From Leptospira mtsangambouensis (lineage in GTDB: Bacteria; Spirochaetota; Leptospiria; Leptospirales; Leptospiraceae), in contig NZ_RQHK01000017.1 of the NCBI RefSeq assembly GCF_004770475.1, positions 1,178,001 through 1,242,000 on the forward strand: 64,000 bases of DNA, written 5' to 3'. The translations under genes were made by a program, and so were the position numbers. Of the stretch, positions 9,151 through 18,293 are shown in pieces. The notes below the pieces were generated by a model. The model saw only the letters and a list, made by a program, of their open reading frames with translations. It ran no database searches and was not told the origin of the DNA. Position 1 is the stretch's first letter. Each line of letters opens with the position of its first letter.

Positions 9151-11424
9151 TTATTCGGATACACAATCCACATAGTACGTCACATGGCCTGATTCTGACT
9201 TTTCTTCCACAAGGCCGTGGATATCAGTTTCAAAACCTGGGAACTTTGAGTTAAACTCCCGTGCAAATTGTAAGTAACGAATGATGGTCATGTTGAACTT
9301 TTCTCCTGGGATGAGAAGTGGGATCCCCGGAGGATAAGGTGTGAGTAGGACTGACGTGATTCGACCTTCCAATTCATCAATCGGAACCCTTTCAATGTCA
9401 CGGTGTGCCATTTTTGAAAATGCTTCCGAAGGTTTCATCGCAGGAATCATAGGGCTCAAATACATCTCAGTTGTTAGGTGAGAGATATTATTTGCTCTGT
9501 AAACTTCATGCATGGATTGGCAAAGGTCACGTAACCCAATCCGATCATACTTGGGATAAGCTGCCGTAAATTTTGGCATCACACGCCAGAGTGGTTGGTT
9601 CGAATCATAATCATCTTTGAACTGTTGTAATTCGGTCACCATTGTGTTCCATCGACCTTTTGTAATCCCGATGGTGAACATGATAAAGAAACTATAAAGT
9701 CCTGTTTTTTCTACGATGATCCCGTGTTCTGCTAAGTATTTAGTGAGAATGAGAGCAGGGATTCCCCAATCAGCAAATTCTCCTTCCACACTCATTCCAG
9801 GAGTGATGACAGTTGCTTTGATGGGATCGAGCATATTGAATCCCTCTGCAATATCACCAAACCCGTGCCAACGGTCATTGGCTTTGAGGATCCATTCGTC
9901 CCTTTCTCCTGCACCTTCTTCGACAAGAGCTTCTGGCCCCCAAACACTAAACCACCAATCTTCTTCGAGTTCTAAATCCACTTTGCGCATGGCTCGTCGG
10001 AAATCGAGAGCCTCTTCAATGGATTCTTCCACAAGGGCGTTTCCACCGGGAGATTCCATCATGGCGGCGGCCACATCGCAAGAAGCAATGATGGCATACT
10101 GCGGACTGGTACTTGTATGCATTAAAAATGCTTCGTTGAATAAGTTTCTATCTAAAGATTCTTTTTCACTATTTTGCACAAGGATCTGGCTTGCTTGGGA
10201 AAGACCAGCTAGAAGTTTGTGTGTGGACTGTGTGGCAAAGATCATACTTTCTTTTGGTCTTGGTCTGTCCGATCCAATGGCATGCATCCCAGTGTAGAAC
10301 CTGTGAAAGGATGCATGTGGCAACCAAGCTTCATCAAAGTGTAATGTTGAAATTTTACCATCTAACTCTGATTTGATGTCTTCTACGTTGTATAAAATTC
10401 CATCATAAGTACTTTGGGTGATGGTAAGAATTCTTGGGTTTCCTTTTACATCTTTGGCAAAAGGATGTTCTGCAATTTTTTTCTGAATGTTTTCCCATTT
10501 GAATTCAGATTTGGGAATAGGACCGATGATTCCAAAATGGTTTCTTGTCGGCATTAAAAAAACAGGAATAGCACCCGTCATCGTAATGGCATGAAGGATA
10601 CTTTTGTGACAGTTCCGGTCAACAATCACAACGTCTCCTGGTGCTACTGTACTATGCCAAACAATTTTATTGGAAGTAGAAGTTCCATTGGTTACAAAAT
10701 ACAAACTATCACATTGGAAAATTCGTGCGGCGTTTCTTTCACTGGCAGAGATGGGACCTGTGTGATCCAAAAGTTGACCTAGTTCATCTACCGCATTACA
10801 AACGTCAGCTCGTAACATATTCTCACCAAAAAATTGGTGGAACATTTGACCGACGGGGCTTTTTAGAAAAGCAACTCCACCCGAGTGACCAGGGCAGTGC
10901 CAACTATAACTTCCATCATGTGCGTATTGTGTTAAGGCACGAAAAAAAGGAGGAGGCAAACTATCTAAATATGATTTTACTTCCCTGTGAATGGCTCTTG
11001 CCATAAACTCTGGTGTGTCTTCAAACATATGGATGAAGCCATGTAATTCTTTTAATATACTATTGGGAATATGGCGACTGGTTCTTGTTTCTCCGTAAAG
11101 AAACAATGGTATGTCGGCATTTCTATGACGCACTTGCGTCACAAAATCTTTGAGTTGGCGTAGAGCATCGGGAACTTCACCTTCTGTTTCAGGTGTGAAT
11201 TCTTCATCGTCAATGGAGAGGATGAATCCACAAGCGCGGCTCTGTTGTTGCACAAAACTCGTCAAATCTCCGTAACTGGTCACACCCAGAACTTCAATCC
11301 CTTCGCCTTCTAGGGCCTTTGCAATTGCTCGAATGCCAAGACCACTGGCATTTTCGGAACGAAAATCTTCATCAATGATGATGATAGGAAATTGTACGAT
11401 ACCGTTTTGATACATCAACTCCAT
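9151..11424 (-). CDS. Orn/Lys/Arg decarboxylase (PLP, fold type I)
   Basis: 757 residues, close in length to biodegradative arginine decarboxylase (AdiA, ~755). N-terminal response-regulator-like wing domain (~1-130), PLP domain with the Schiff-base lysine in TQSTHKLLAGLSQAS, the Asp-containing strand HFDEAWLPH, and a C-terminal Orn/Arg/Lys domain with TPYPPGIPLLIPGE. The enzyme decarboxylates a basic amino acid, giving polyamine precursors or acid resistance; substrate (Arg, Lys or Orn) is not fixed by what I see. An alternative start is the ATG at 11415, which has GGAG close upstream. Last gene of an avtA-membrane protein-decarboxylase run, 39 bp after its neighbour. Confidence 0.92.
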   Translation of the reverse strand: MELMYQNGIVQFPIIIIDEDFRSENASGLGIRAIAKALEGEGIEVLGVTSYGDLTSFVQQQSRACGFILSIDDEEFTPETEGEVPDALRQLKDFVTQVRHRNADIPLFLYGETRTSRHIPNSILKELHGFIHMFEDTPEFMARAIHREVKSYLDSLPPPFFRALTQYAHDGSYSWHCPGHSGGVAFLKSPVGQMFHQFFGENMLRADVCNAVDELGQLLDHTGPISASERNAARIFQCDSLYFVTNGTSTSNKIVWHSTVAPGDVVIVDRNCHKSILHAITMTGAIPVFLMPTRNHFGIIGPIPKSEFKWENIQKKIAEHPFAKDVKGNPRILTITQSTYDGILYNVEDIKSELDGKISTLHFDEAWLPHASFHRFYTGMHAIGSDRPRPKESMIFATQSTHKLLAGLSQASQILVQNSEKESLDRNLFNEAFLMHTSTSPQYAIIASCDVAAAMMESPGGNALVEESIEEALDFRRAMRKVDLELEEDWWFSVWGPEALVEEGAGERDEWILKANDRWHGFGDIAEGFNMLDPIKATVITPGMSVEGEFADWGIPALILTKYLAEHGIIVEKTGLYSFFIMFTIGITKGRWNTMVTELQQFKDDYDSNQPLWRVMPKFTAAYPKYDRIGLRDLCQSMHEVYRANNISHLTTEMYLSPMIPAMKPSEAFSKMAHRDIERVPIDELEGRITSVLLTPYPPGIPLLIPGEKFNMTIIRYLQFAREFNSKFPGFETDIHGLVEEKSESGHVTYYVDCVSE

Positions 11425-11463
11425 AGGAGGAGTGACCCGTAGGGAATCAAATGATTTTAGTTT

Positions 11464-13782
11464 TTAGACTCGTTTTTTCGGAAGGTATTTATAATACTCC
11501 ATCTCAACCGTATTGATGAGGTAGGTGTAGTACTTAACTAGTTTTTTATCGAATTTCTTTTTGTTCATCTCTTCTCTGTAGAAGTCGGCAAGTTGGCCAC
11601 GAAAGAGTGCTGATTTCATATCGTTACGATTGATCAGAATGGTGCTCGGAAGATCTCGAATGGCAACATCATCGGGAATGAGAATGGTAGAAACCGATTG
11701 TAAGACCGCATATTCCACAGTAGAAGCCACTTTATCGTCATCTTTTTCTTTGCCGAGAGTCATGTTGTTGCGTTTGATATTGTCCAAGTTTTCGTAAATC
11801 CGAGAACGTAAGGATTTTGGATCCAAAACTTTATCTGTGATTTTATTGAATCGTTTTGGAAATACGAAGTTATCTGCGGCTTTGTAGATATGAGAAAGTT
11901 TTTCTTCTTTTTTGGATGTCTCTGCTTCGTCTTCATAGGAAGAAGTGGAGCCAGAATTGTAAGTTGGTTTCCCCCAATCCCCAATCCCAGAAAACTTACC
12001 CGAATTTTTGATATCTTCTCGAATCTCTTCTGTGGATTTTTCTCGGAAGTAAATTGCTGCCATAAATCCAAGGACCACTGAGAAAGGCACACCAAAAAAG
12101 ATCGGCATCGCCGAACGAAGGTAATAAGCCCCGGTGATAAAGATAAGTGTGCTGACTACAAATGTCAATATCCCCGGAACAGCATTGAACCTAGAACGAA
12201 TTTCATTGGAACGTTCCCGCTCCAATTCTTCCACTTCCATGTTTTTGACATCAGCATTGAGTTTTGCAATTAACTCAGGTTTTAGTTTGTTGTTGAGTTC
12301 AGGGTGTTTGGGATTAGAAAGTTTGTGATTGATGATTTTTGCATAACCCAACTGCTTTTTGTATTCTGGATTGGTTCTGCCTTCAAACGCTAGTTTGTGG
12401 ATGACTGCGGCCATATAACCATGATCCACTACATAATACACAGTTCTACCATCAGGAAGTTTTTCTTCATAATAAGAATGGTCGGAAAATACATCGTCTT
12501 TCAAACGTTTGATGTATTCGTTTGCTTTTTCTTCTGAAGTGATTCCCGCTTTTGCAACCTCATCTTCAAAATCAATCCTAAGCAGGGTATTGTGATTTTT
12601 TGTATGTTCTGGAATTTTTGCAATGACTGCATTTTTAACAGTTCCGTAAATGCTATCGTCTTTACGAGTGAGAACTGATCCCTTTTCTTCTGAGAGTCTT
12701 TTTAAAATTTTTACACTGAGATCGATTGTTTCTTTGATGGAAAGAGACTTGTTAGCTTTTTCTGTGGGATAAGGAAAGTTTTCGATGATAGATAAAAACT
12801 TTTTCACCTCTTCTTCTGGATTCATTTTAGATTCTAAAGAAGAAAATTTTGGTTTGGAAATATAATCACTGAAAGTTGCAAGAAAGGACTCATACTTTGC
12901 GTCTTTTGCAAGTTTGGTGAGTTGGTCTTTTGTGAAATGTTCCAATCCATTCATATGGGCAAGGATTTGGTTCACCACTTCTGGCAATCGTTTGAAACTT
13001 CCGTCAGGTAAGATGTTCAGTTCATCAATGACAATATGGTAATCGGCAAGAATGGGAAGTGCAAGATTTTGTTCTCTTGCAAAAACAGTGAAGTCTTGGA
13101 GAAAGTCTGGCATGGGGATATAAGGTAAATTTCCAAATCCCTTTCGAACCAATGAGGAAACTTCTGCTTCAAGAGATCCAAGTTTTGGATAGAGCCAGGT
13201 GTTCCCTTCTTTGTTCTTTTGTAAAAGAAGAGTTCCCGGATTTTCATCATCCCAGTTCCTTCCTTTTTTTGCGCGGTTCTCAAGTAATACTTTGATGAGT
13301 TCTTGCGAAAAACGAAAACAAGCCAATCGATATGGTTGGGTGTCCGTTTTATTTTCGTTTTGCGGTGCAACGAGTGCAATTTTGGAAGAGATTTTGCTGC
13401 CCGTACGAATGAGATAAGGATAAGCATAAGCAGCACGGTTTTGGCCACGATGGTCAATGTCTAAAATCTGTCTAAGAGCATGGAAGATAGAACTTTCGGA
13501 ACGACCTTGGGCACCAAGGTTTGTATACTTTCCTAATGCTTCGGGGAGTTTATCCACCGTCATCAGATAGGATGCGTGTTTTTCTTTAGAGCCGTGTTTT
13601 TCTACACGTTTATGCCAATCTTTTAGTTCATCTAAGATACAACGTGCTGTGGGTGTAAGACTTCCCACCGAGTCAGACAAAAAAATGTAAGACTGCGCAG
13701 AAGGTCTATCATTAGAACTTTCGTCTTTGGACGAAGGATTCTCTAAGACTGTGTCTGATAGATCAATGCTGTCTTCACTCAT
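11464..13782 (-). CDS. hypothetical membrane protein, 772 residues
   Basis: Not recognised. The frame is open further upstream, but the start at 13782 forms an ATGA overlap with the avtA stop and avoids running into that gene. The first ~530 residues are soluble and mixed helix/strand. Two membrane segments lie close together at ~533-580 (GILTFVVSTLIFITGAYYL and GVPFSVVLGFMAAIYF), joined by a short loop, and a charged tail of ~190 residues follows, ending in KKRV. This arrangement puts both large parts on the same side, probably cytoplasmic. Its place between avtA and the basic-amino-acid decarboxylase may mean a link to amino-acid metabolism, but nothing in the sequence shows it. Confidence 0.75.
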   Translation of the reverse strand: MSEDSIDLSDTVLENPSSKDESSNDRPSAQSYIFLSDSVGSLTPTARCILDELKDWHKRVEKHGSKEKHASYLMTVDKLPEALGKYTNLGAQGRSESSIFHALRQILDIDHRGQNRAAYAYPYLIRTGSKISSKIALVAPQNENKTDTQPYRLACFRFSQELIKVLLENRAKKGRNWDDENPGTLLLQKNKEGNTWLYPKLGSLEAEVSSLVRKGFGNLPYIPMPDFLQDFTVFAREQNLALPILADYHIVIDELNILPDGSFKRLPEVVNQILAHMNGLEHFTKDQLTKLAKDAKYESFLATFSDYISKPKFSSLESKMNPEEEVKKFLSIIENFPYPTEKANKSLSIKETIDLSVKILKRLSEEKGSVLTRKDDSIYGTVKNAVIAKIPEHTKNHNTLLRIDFEDEVAKAGITSEEKANEYIKRLKDDVFSDHSYYEEKLPDGRTVYYVVDHGYMAAVIHKLAFEGRTNPEYKKQLGYAKIINHKLSNPKHPELNNKLKPELIAKLNADVKNMEVEELERERSNEIRSRFNAVPGILTFVVSTLIFITGAYYLRSAMPIFFGVPFSVVLGFMAAIYFREKSTEEIREDIKNSGKFSGIGDWGKPTYNSGSTSSYEDEAETSKKEEKLSHIYKAADNFVFPKRFNKITDKVLDPKSLRSRIYENLDNIKRNNMTLGKEKDDDKVASTVEYAVLQSVSTILIPDDVAIRDLPSTILINRNDMKSALFRGQLADFYREEMNKKKFDKKLVKYYTYLINTVEMEYYKYLPKKRV

Positions 13783-15053
13783 TCGGATTTCGTCTGGTGA
13801 GAGGCCACAATTTCCGCAAGGATATGGGCTCCCCTGGCTAATTCTTCTTCTGGACGACAATATGTCAAACGTATGCAATCTTGAGTATGCGAAAAATCTG
13901 AGTTTAAACCTGGAAAGAAATAATGTCCTGAAACAATGAAGAGCCGTTTATCTTTACAAAGGTGGTAAAGTTTATGGTTGTTGACTGACATGTTGGGGAA
14001 TCGAATCCAAAGAAAAAATCCACCCAAAGGATCATGGATTTCATACTCGACTCCATGTTTTTTGAATTCCGATTCGAAAATGGAGAGTGCCAGTTCTCTT
14101 TTTTGGTCATAAAACGGACGTAAGATGTTTTTTGAAAGGTTGGTGAGGATGTCTTTACGAAATAGGATATCCATCAGATAAACACCTAAATTTCCCACAG
14201 CAAGATTCCCTACAGCAGCGTAAGAGGAAAGGGTCTCTATGGTATCAGGATCGGAAACAATCATCCCCAAACGAACCCCTGGGAGTCCAATTTTAGAAAA
14301 ACTAAGGGAGAGAGTTCTCCCTTCCCGGTAATGAATTGGTTCTTCCGATCCAATTAAATTTGGGAATGGATTCCCATAAGCTAAATCAATCAGGAGGGGA
14401 AGATTTTGTTTTTTGGTTCTTTCTTCCATCCATTCAATGTCTTTGTTTGATAAAATATTTCCCGTGGGATTTGTGGGGCGAGACAAGGCCACACAACCAA
14501 CCTTGGAAAGATCAAACTCTGTTTTGTTTAAACCGTATCGAAACCTATGATTTCCTGTCGGAATCACTTCTGGATCGGTAGCCAAAAATGCATCTGCTTC
14601 GATGGATTGGTCCGCATAACCGATGTATTCTGGAACGATCGGTAAAAGAATTTTTTTAAAAATACCATCCAACATCTTTCCTGAATGAATGTTGAGTAAA
14701 TAGGAGTAAGCATTTTGACTGCCGTTAAAAAAGGCAATATTGCCTTTCCTTAGATCATAACCTAAATGAGGTGAGAGATACTCGGCAGCAAGGGAACGAA
14801 AACGATCATTCCCGATCGGAGCTTGGTAGTCTCCGAGTAAGGCCCCAAGTTTAGGATCTTTTGCGAGAGTCTGAAAGGCTTCGGCAAAAATTTCTTCGGC
14901 TTCCGGGATATGGGCCGGATTTCCCCCTCCCAAGAGAATTTCATCGGGATGGCCCGTCACCTGGCCCAAATCTTCCATTAGGGAACGGATTCCTTGGTTT
15001 TGGCGGAGGCGACTAGCCCAAAGGGAAAGGGTAGGATTCGGCATGGGGGTCAT
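13779..15053 (-). CDS. avtA: valine--pyruvate aminotransferase AvtA
   Basis: About 424 residues of the class I/II aminotransferase fold, matching the AvtA type: GIRSLMEDLG, then LLGGGNPAHIPE near the N-terminus, FFNGSQNAYSYL, SRPTNPTGN, and the PLP lysine in SLSFSKIGLPGVRLG. AvtA transfers the amino group between valine and pyruvate, giving alanine and 2-oxoisovalerate. Start placed at 15053; an in-frame ATG at 15083 is the alternative and neither has an ideal ribosome site. First gene of a minus-strand run; its stop overlaps the start of the 772-residue protein gene. Divergent from the DegT-like gene with only ~130 bp between. Confidence 0.88.
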   Translation of the reverse strand: MTPMPNPTLSLWASRLRQNQGIRSLMEDLGQVTGHPDEILLGGGNPAHIPEAEEIFAEAFQTLAKDPKLGALLGDYQAPIGNDRFRSLAAEYLSPHLGYDLRKGNIAFFNGSQNAYSYLLNIHSGKMLDGIFKKILLPIVPEYIGYADQSIEADAFLATDPEVIPTGNHRFRYGLNKTEFDLSKVGCVALSRPTNPTGNILSNKDIEWMEERTKKQNLPLLIDLAYGNPFPNLIGSEEPIHYREGRTLSLSFSKIGLPGVRLGMIVSDPDTIETLSSYAAVGNLAVGNLGVYLMDILFRKDILTNLSKNILRPFYDQKRELALSIFESEFKKHGVEYEIHDPLGGFFLWIRFPNMSVNNHKLYHLCKDKRLFIVSGHYFFPGLNSDFSHTQDCIRLTYCRPEEELARGAHILAEIVASHQTKSE

Positions 15054-15127
15054 ATTTCTGAGGCATTCTCCTTCCTGAACCATTTTTCCAATGAAATTCT
15101 AAAATTATGTTCTCATTTCGAAAAATG

Positions 15128-15168
15128 AAGTGACATAATTCAGAAATCGGGTATTTAAGTGACATAAT
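15128..15168 (+). promoter_or_regulatory. doubled AAGTGACATAAT motif
   Basis: The 12-mer AAGTGACATAAT occurs at 15128-15139 and again at 15157-15168, a period of 29 bp, in the gap between avtA and the DegT-like gene. TGACATAAT fits an extended -10 element (TGn plus CATAAT). The downstream copy is followed by AGGAG at about 15173 and the ATG at 15187, so it would give a very short leader; the upstream copy would give a normal one. A repressor or activator site is equally possible. Confidence 0.5.
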
Positions 15169-15186
15169 ATAGAGGAGTGCTGTTGG

Positions 15187-16281
15187 ATGAGCACCGAAAC
15201 AATACAAAGACCCGTTCGAAAAGAAAAAGATATCGAATTTTTTAAACCGACCCTATCTCGGGAAGACCTAAAAGGTGTTTTAGAATGTCTCGTGGACGAA
15301 CACCTTTCTACCGGCGAAATCGTAGAAAGATTTGAAAAAACCTTCTGCCATACTTTCAAAATCAAACATGCCATTTCTTCTAATTCCCTCACTTCGGCAT
15401 ATCACTTAGCATTACTTGCGTTAGGTGTAAAAGCAGGAGACTCCGTTTTACTTTCTAGTTACGCTCCGATTTCGGCACTAGATGCGATTTTTCTTTTACA
15501 AGCCAAACCAGTGCTTGTGGATTTGAAACGAAACTCCTTTCATCCTTGCCCAGAAGAATTCCTTCGCAAAAAAAATGAATCGGGTGCAAGATTTGCTCTA
15601 TTTGATCATAGTTTTGGATCACTCATTCGTCTCAGTGATTATTCCATCGAAGGTTTGGAAGTGGTAGAAGACTTTACCGAAGCCATTGGCGCCACCTCAG
15701 AAACCATTACTGTTGGGAAACAATCCAAAATCGCAATCTGTGGCCTCAGCGCCGAAAACATCATCACTACTGGAAACGGTGCGATGATCATCACTTCTGA
15801 AGTTTCTCTTTCGAATGCAGTGAAATCTTATAAGTCTGGATCATCCGCCAAACGTAACTTTGGTGAACCTAAGTATGATTACAATTTAGTGGATTACCAA
15901 GCCGCACTTGGAATTGAACAACTTTCCAAACTCGGTGTTATCTTAGAACGTAAGAAAAAGATTGCTTCTGCGTATTTACAAGCAGTTCAAAATTCAAGAT
16001 TGGAAACTTATTTTCAAAATCCAACTGAAGATACATTCCAAAGATTTCCCATTGTTGTTTCAGGACAAAACTACGAAGAGATCCAAAGGTATTTTAAATC
16101 CATTCATATTGGAACACAAAGAACAGTAGATGAACCTCTTCATCGAGTGTTGGAAGAAAATCCTTTGGAATTCCCCAATGCAGAACGTCTTTTCCAACGC
16201 GGACATTGTATACCGATTTATCCTAACCTAACAAAAGATAATGTACAACGGATTGCGACAGCCATCCGACGCATCTATTGA
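15187..16281 (+). CDS. DegT/DnrJ/EryC1/StrS-family protein lacking the PLP lysine
   Basis: 364 residues with the fold of sugar aminotransferases of the DegT family. The cofactor-site Asp is kept (VVEDFTEAIGA), and TTGNGAMIIT corresponds to the usual TTGEGGxxxT. However the Schiff-base lysine, normally six residues before that Gly, is Asn191 here (SAENIITTG). The Gly-Thr phosphate-binding start is also changed (SSNSLTSAYHLAL). So it is probably not a working transaminase; it may bind a nucleotide sugar, act as a dehydratase-like or structural homologue, or be a regulator. AGGAG lies 9 nt before the ATG. The next gene begins right at its stop, so the two form an operon. Confidence 0.85.
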   Translation: MSTETIQRPVRKEKDIEFFKPTLSREDLKGVLECLVDEHLSTGEIVERFEKTFCHTFKIKHAISSNSLTSAYHLALLALGVKAGDSVLLSSYAPISALDAIFLLQAKPVLVDLKRNSFHPCPEEFLRKKNESGARFALFDHSFGSLIRLSDYSIEGLEVVEDFTEAIGATSETITVGKQSKIAICGLSAENIITTGNGAMIITSEVSLSNAVKSYKSGSSAKRNFGEPKYDYNLVDYQAALGIEQLSKLGVILERKKKIASAYLQAVQNSRLETYFQNPTEDTFQRFPIVVSGQNYEEIQRYFKSIHIGTQRTVDEPLHRVLEENPLEFPNAERLFQRGHCIPIYPNLTKDNVQRIATAIRRIY

Positions 16282-17433
16282 TTGGTGCCGGCACTTTATT
16301 CTCTAGACTCATTATTTGAGTATAGATTGTATCCAACACCTCTGAATTTAGATTCCTCCCTCAAACGGAGGAATCGTTGTTTGGAGAAGATGTTTTTTCC
16401 CATTACAAGACCTGAAGACTTTGTTCTAGTCGAAGAATTGCCTAGTGATGAACTATATTCGCATTGGAAGGAAGTTAGGTTAACTCCAGGAACGCCGGTC
16501 CAAGAAGGAGACTTACTTGGTGAAGTCACTCTTGTTGAGTGGGGATGTCGGAACGAATGGTATGAAGGTAAACTTCTAGAAGATCCCATTCGCACGGAAA
16601 CGTCTCGTTATCTCAATTCTAAAATCACCCAACTGGATTTTCGAAAACATCATTCTCCTCTGCCGGCCAAGGTGATATCTTCCGAAGAACACTTGTTTGC
16701 TGAATTGGAAGAGGCAAAACTTCCCATTGTTCTAAAAAGTGAGTTTGGGCTTGCTGGTAGAAATCATATCATCTTTAAATCCAGATCGGATTCCTGGAAG
16801 ATGTCCCAAGTGAATAAAAAACTTTTTGGTTTTCCCATCCTTGCAGAGTCCTGGGTCGGCGACGAAAGGTTTTTTGATTTTTCTACTCTTTGGGATGTAC
16901 GTGATGGTGAGTTCGTTTACCTCACTTCCACAGCAATGCTCATTGATAAGGACGGAGTGTTTCGTGGGATTCGAATTGGTGGATCGGAGCTTCCTTACGC
17001 CAAATCTTTTCTTCCACCTGTAATGGACCTTGTTCGTGATACCAAGGGATTAGTTCCAAAAGAGTATTCAGGTCCTTGTGCTATCGATGGATTTTTGTAT
17101 CGGGAAGAGGGGCGGATAAAAATCCAACCTGTATCTGAATTTAACTTTCGTTATTCGATTGGTCGGATTCTCTGGGAAGTAAGAAAAAAAAGAAACCCGA
17201 AATTGGAAGTGGTGACAGGAATTTTAATTTTACCATATCCCAAACAAGGTTCGCTTGATGAATGGAAAACGATAGAACGTTTGGAAAAAGAATTGGATAT
17301 TCAATTGATCCTATTAACGCCTGTTAGAGACCTGTCTGGCAAACCTTACCAAAATACAGTTTTGTATTTTGAAACCACGGAAGAAAAGGAACCTTCCGTG
17401 GTGGAATCCATTTGGCAATCCTGGACGGATTGA
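16282..17433 (+). CDS. ATP-grasp-like protein
   Basis: 383 residues from a TTG right after the upstream stop; GTG at 16285 or ATG at 16390 are alternatives. The middle has PIVLKSEFGLAGRN (Lys152), like the ATP-binding lysine strand and Gly-rich loop of ATP-grasp enzymes. Near 269-294, AIDGFLY and PVSEFNFRYSIG give an Asp, a Glu (286) and an Asn (288) placed like the magnesium ligands of the fold. ATP-grasp enzymes join a carboxylate to an amine or thiol through an acyl phosphate. The first ~120 residues are not recognised. Coupled to the DegT-like gene, so the pair may act on the same substrate. Function is inference. Confidence 0.65.
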   Translation: MVPALYSLDSLFEYRLYPTPLNLDSSLKRRNRCLEKMFFPITRPEDFVLVEELPSDELYSHWKEVRLTPGTPVQEGDLLGEVTLVEWGCRNEWYEGKLLEDPIRTETSRYLNSKITQLDFRKHHSPLPAKVISSEEHLFAELEEAKLPIVLKSEFGLAGRNHIIFKSRSDSWKMSQVNKKLFGFPILAESWVGDERFFDFSTLWDVRDGEFVYLTSTAMLIDKDGVFRGIRIGGSELPYAKSFLPPVMDLVRDTKGLVPKEYSGPCAIDGFLYREEGRIKIQPVSEFNFRYSIGRILWEVRKKRNPKLEVVTGILILPYPKQGSLDEWKTIERLEKELDIQLILLTPVRDLSGKPYQNTVLYFETTEEKEPSVVESIWQSWTD

Positions 17434-17454
17434 TTTTAATTATAAATTTCTTTT

Positions 17455-18255
17455 TTATACCCCATCCCTGTTAGAAATAAATTCATGTTTTCCGTTGATC
17501 TCGAGAGTTGGATCAGAAGGATTTCCTCTGCGTTTGATTTCTAAAATATCAGTGTTAGTGAGAGGAAGAGTTGCTTCTAGGCTAACAATGACCTTATCCC
17601 CTTTTTCTGTCCAAGTACATAACATCTTTGCGGTTTCGTATCCCATTTCACAAGTTCCATCGTTATGGAGTTGGATCCTTGCAATATTGGATTTGGTTTT
17701 CCACTTTCCAATGGCCCAAGTATTTTTGGGAGGGACAAGGGCCGATCCCGCTTGTTCTGAATTGAAAGTGAGTTCGGCAATGGCTGTGTTTTCTGTATTG
17801 GTTCCTTTATATACTTCTTGGATGGTGAGAGAAATTTCTTTTGCCCGAAGTTCCGATTTGAATTCAATCATTTGCAGAGACAAGCTATCCTTTAAAGTTA
17901 CGATTTCTTCATTTCCGTCTTCGGTAGATATTTTTAGTTTTTTGATTCGATTGTTTGCGGCCCAAAGTTTAGGATCACCAAACCCATTGTAGATGGAAAG
18001 GGAACGAAAATTGATAGGTGATTTGTATTTGATCTGTAAAGTTTCCCCAATCCCTTCTCCATTTGCTCCTTCGACCCAGCTGGTTTTGAGTTTTCCATCC
18101 ATAGCAAAGATGGGTGTGTATTTTTTTGTTTTTGGTAGGAGTTGACTCGAAGAGGTGAGGCTTGGAGGATTGAGAGGTTCTGCAAAAATGGGCAGACAAA
18201 TGGCGATTATTAAAAGATAAGTTTTTGGACTTGGACTACGCATACACAAGATCAT
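17455..18255 (-). CDS. exported protein with NADase-type glycan-binding (discoidin-like) domain
   Basis: 266 residues (or 262 from the ATG at 18243). N-terminal signal peptide ending LPIFAEP. Residues ~50-165 match the discoidin-like domain often named NADase-type glycan-binding: FAMDGKLKTSWVEG, GEGIGETLQIKY and IYNGFGDPKLW. The domain is common in secreted Leptospira proteins and is thought to bind glycans; no NAD glycohydrolase catalytic domain is visible. The C-terminal ~90 residues (from GKWKTKSNIARIQL) form a small lipocalin-like or DUF-type beta domain. Divergent from cutA. Confidence 0.72.
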   Translation of the reverse strand: MILCMRSPSPKTYLLIIAICLPIFAEPLNPPSLTSSSQLLPKTKKYTPIFAMDGKLKTSWVEGANGEGIGETLQIKYKSPINFRSLSIYNGFGDPKLWAANNRIKKLKISTEDGNEEIVTLKDSLSLQMIEFKSELRAKEISLTIQEVYKGTNTENTAIAELTFNSEQAGSALVPPKNTWAIGKWKTKSNIARIQLHNDGTCEMGYETAKMLCTWTEKGDKVIVSLEATLPLTNTDILEIKRRGNPSDPTLEINGKHEFISNRDGV

Positions 18256-18293
18256 ACGTATCTAAAATGAAGGGCAAGTAGGAAAAAAAATAA

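Noticed and set aside
9716..10297. 193-codon open frame on the plus strand inside the decarboxylase gene
   Set aside because: It is antisense to a clear full-length PLP decarboxylase, is rich in Ser, Arg and Pro as expected from reversed codons, and has no domain.
13779..13878. N-terminal extension of the 772-residue protein into avtA
   Set aside because: The frame is open, but the ATG at 13782 gives a standard ATGA overlap and the extra residues are read from avtA coding sequence.
17455..18255. NAD glycohydrolase toxin
   Set aside because: Only the discoidin-like glycan-binding domain is visible; no catalytic domain.
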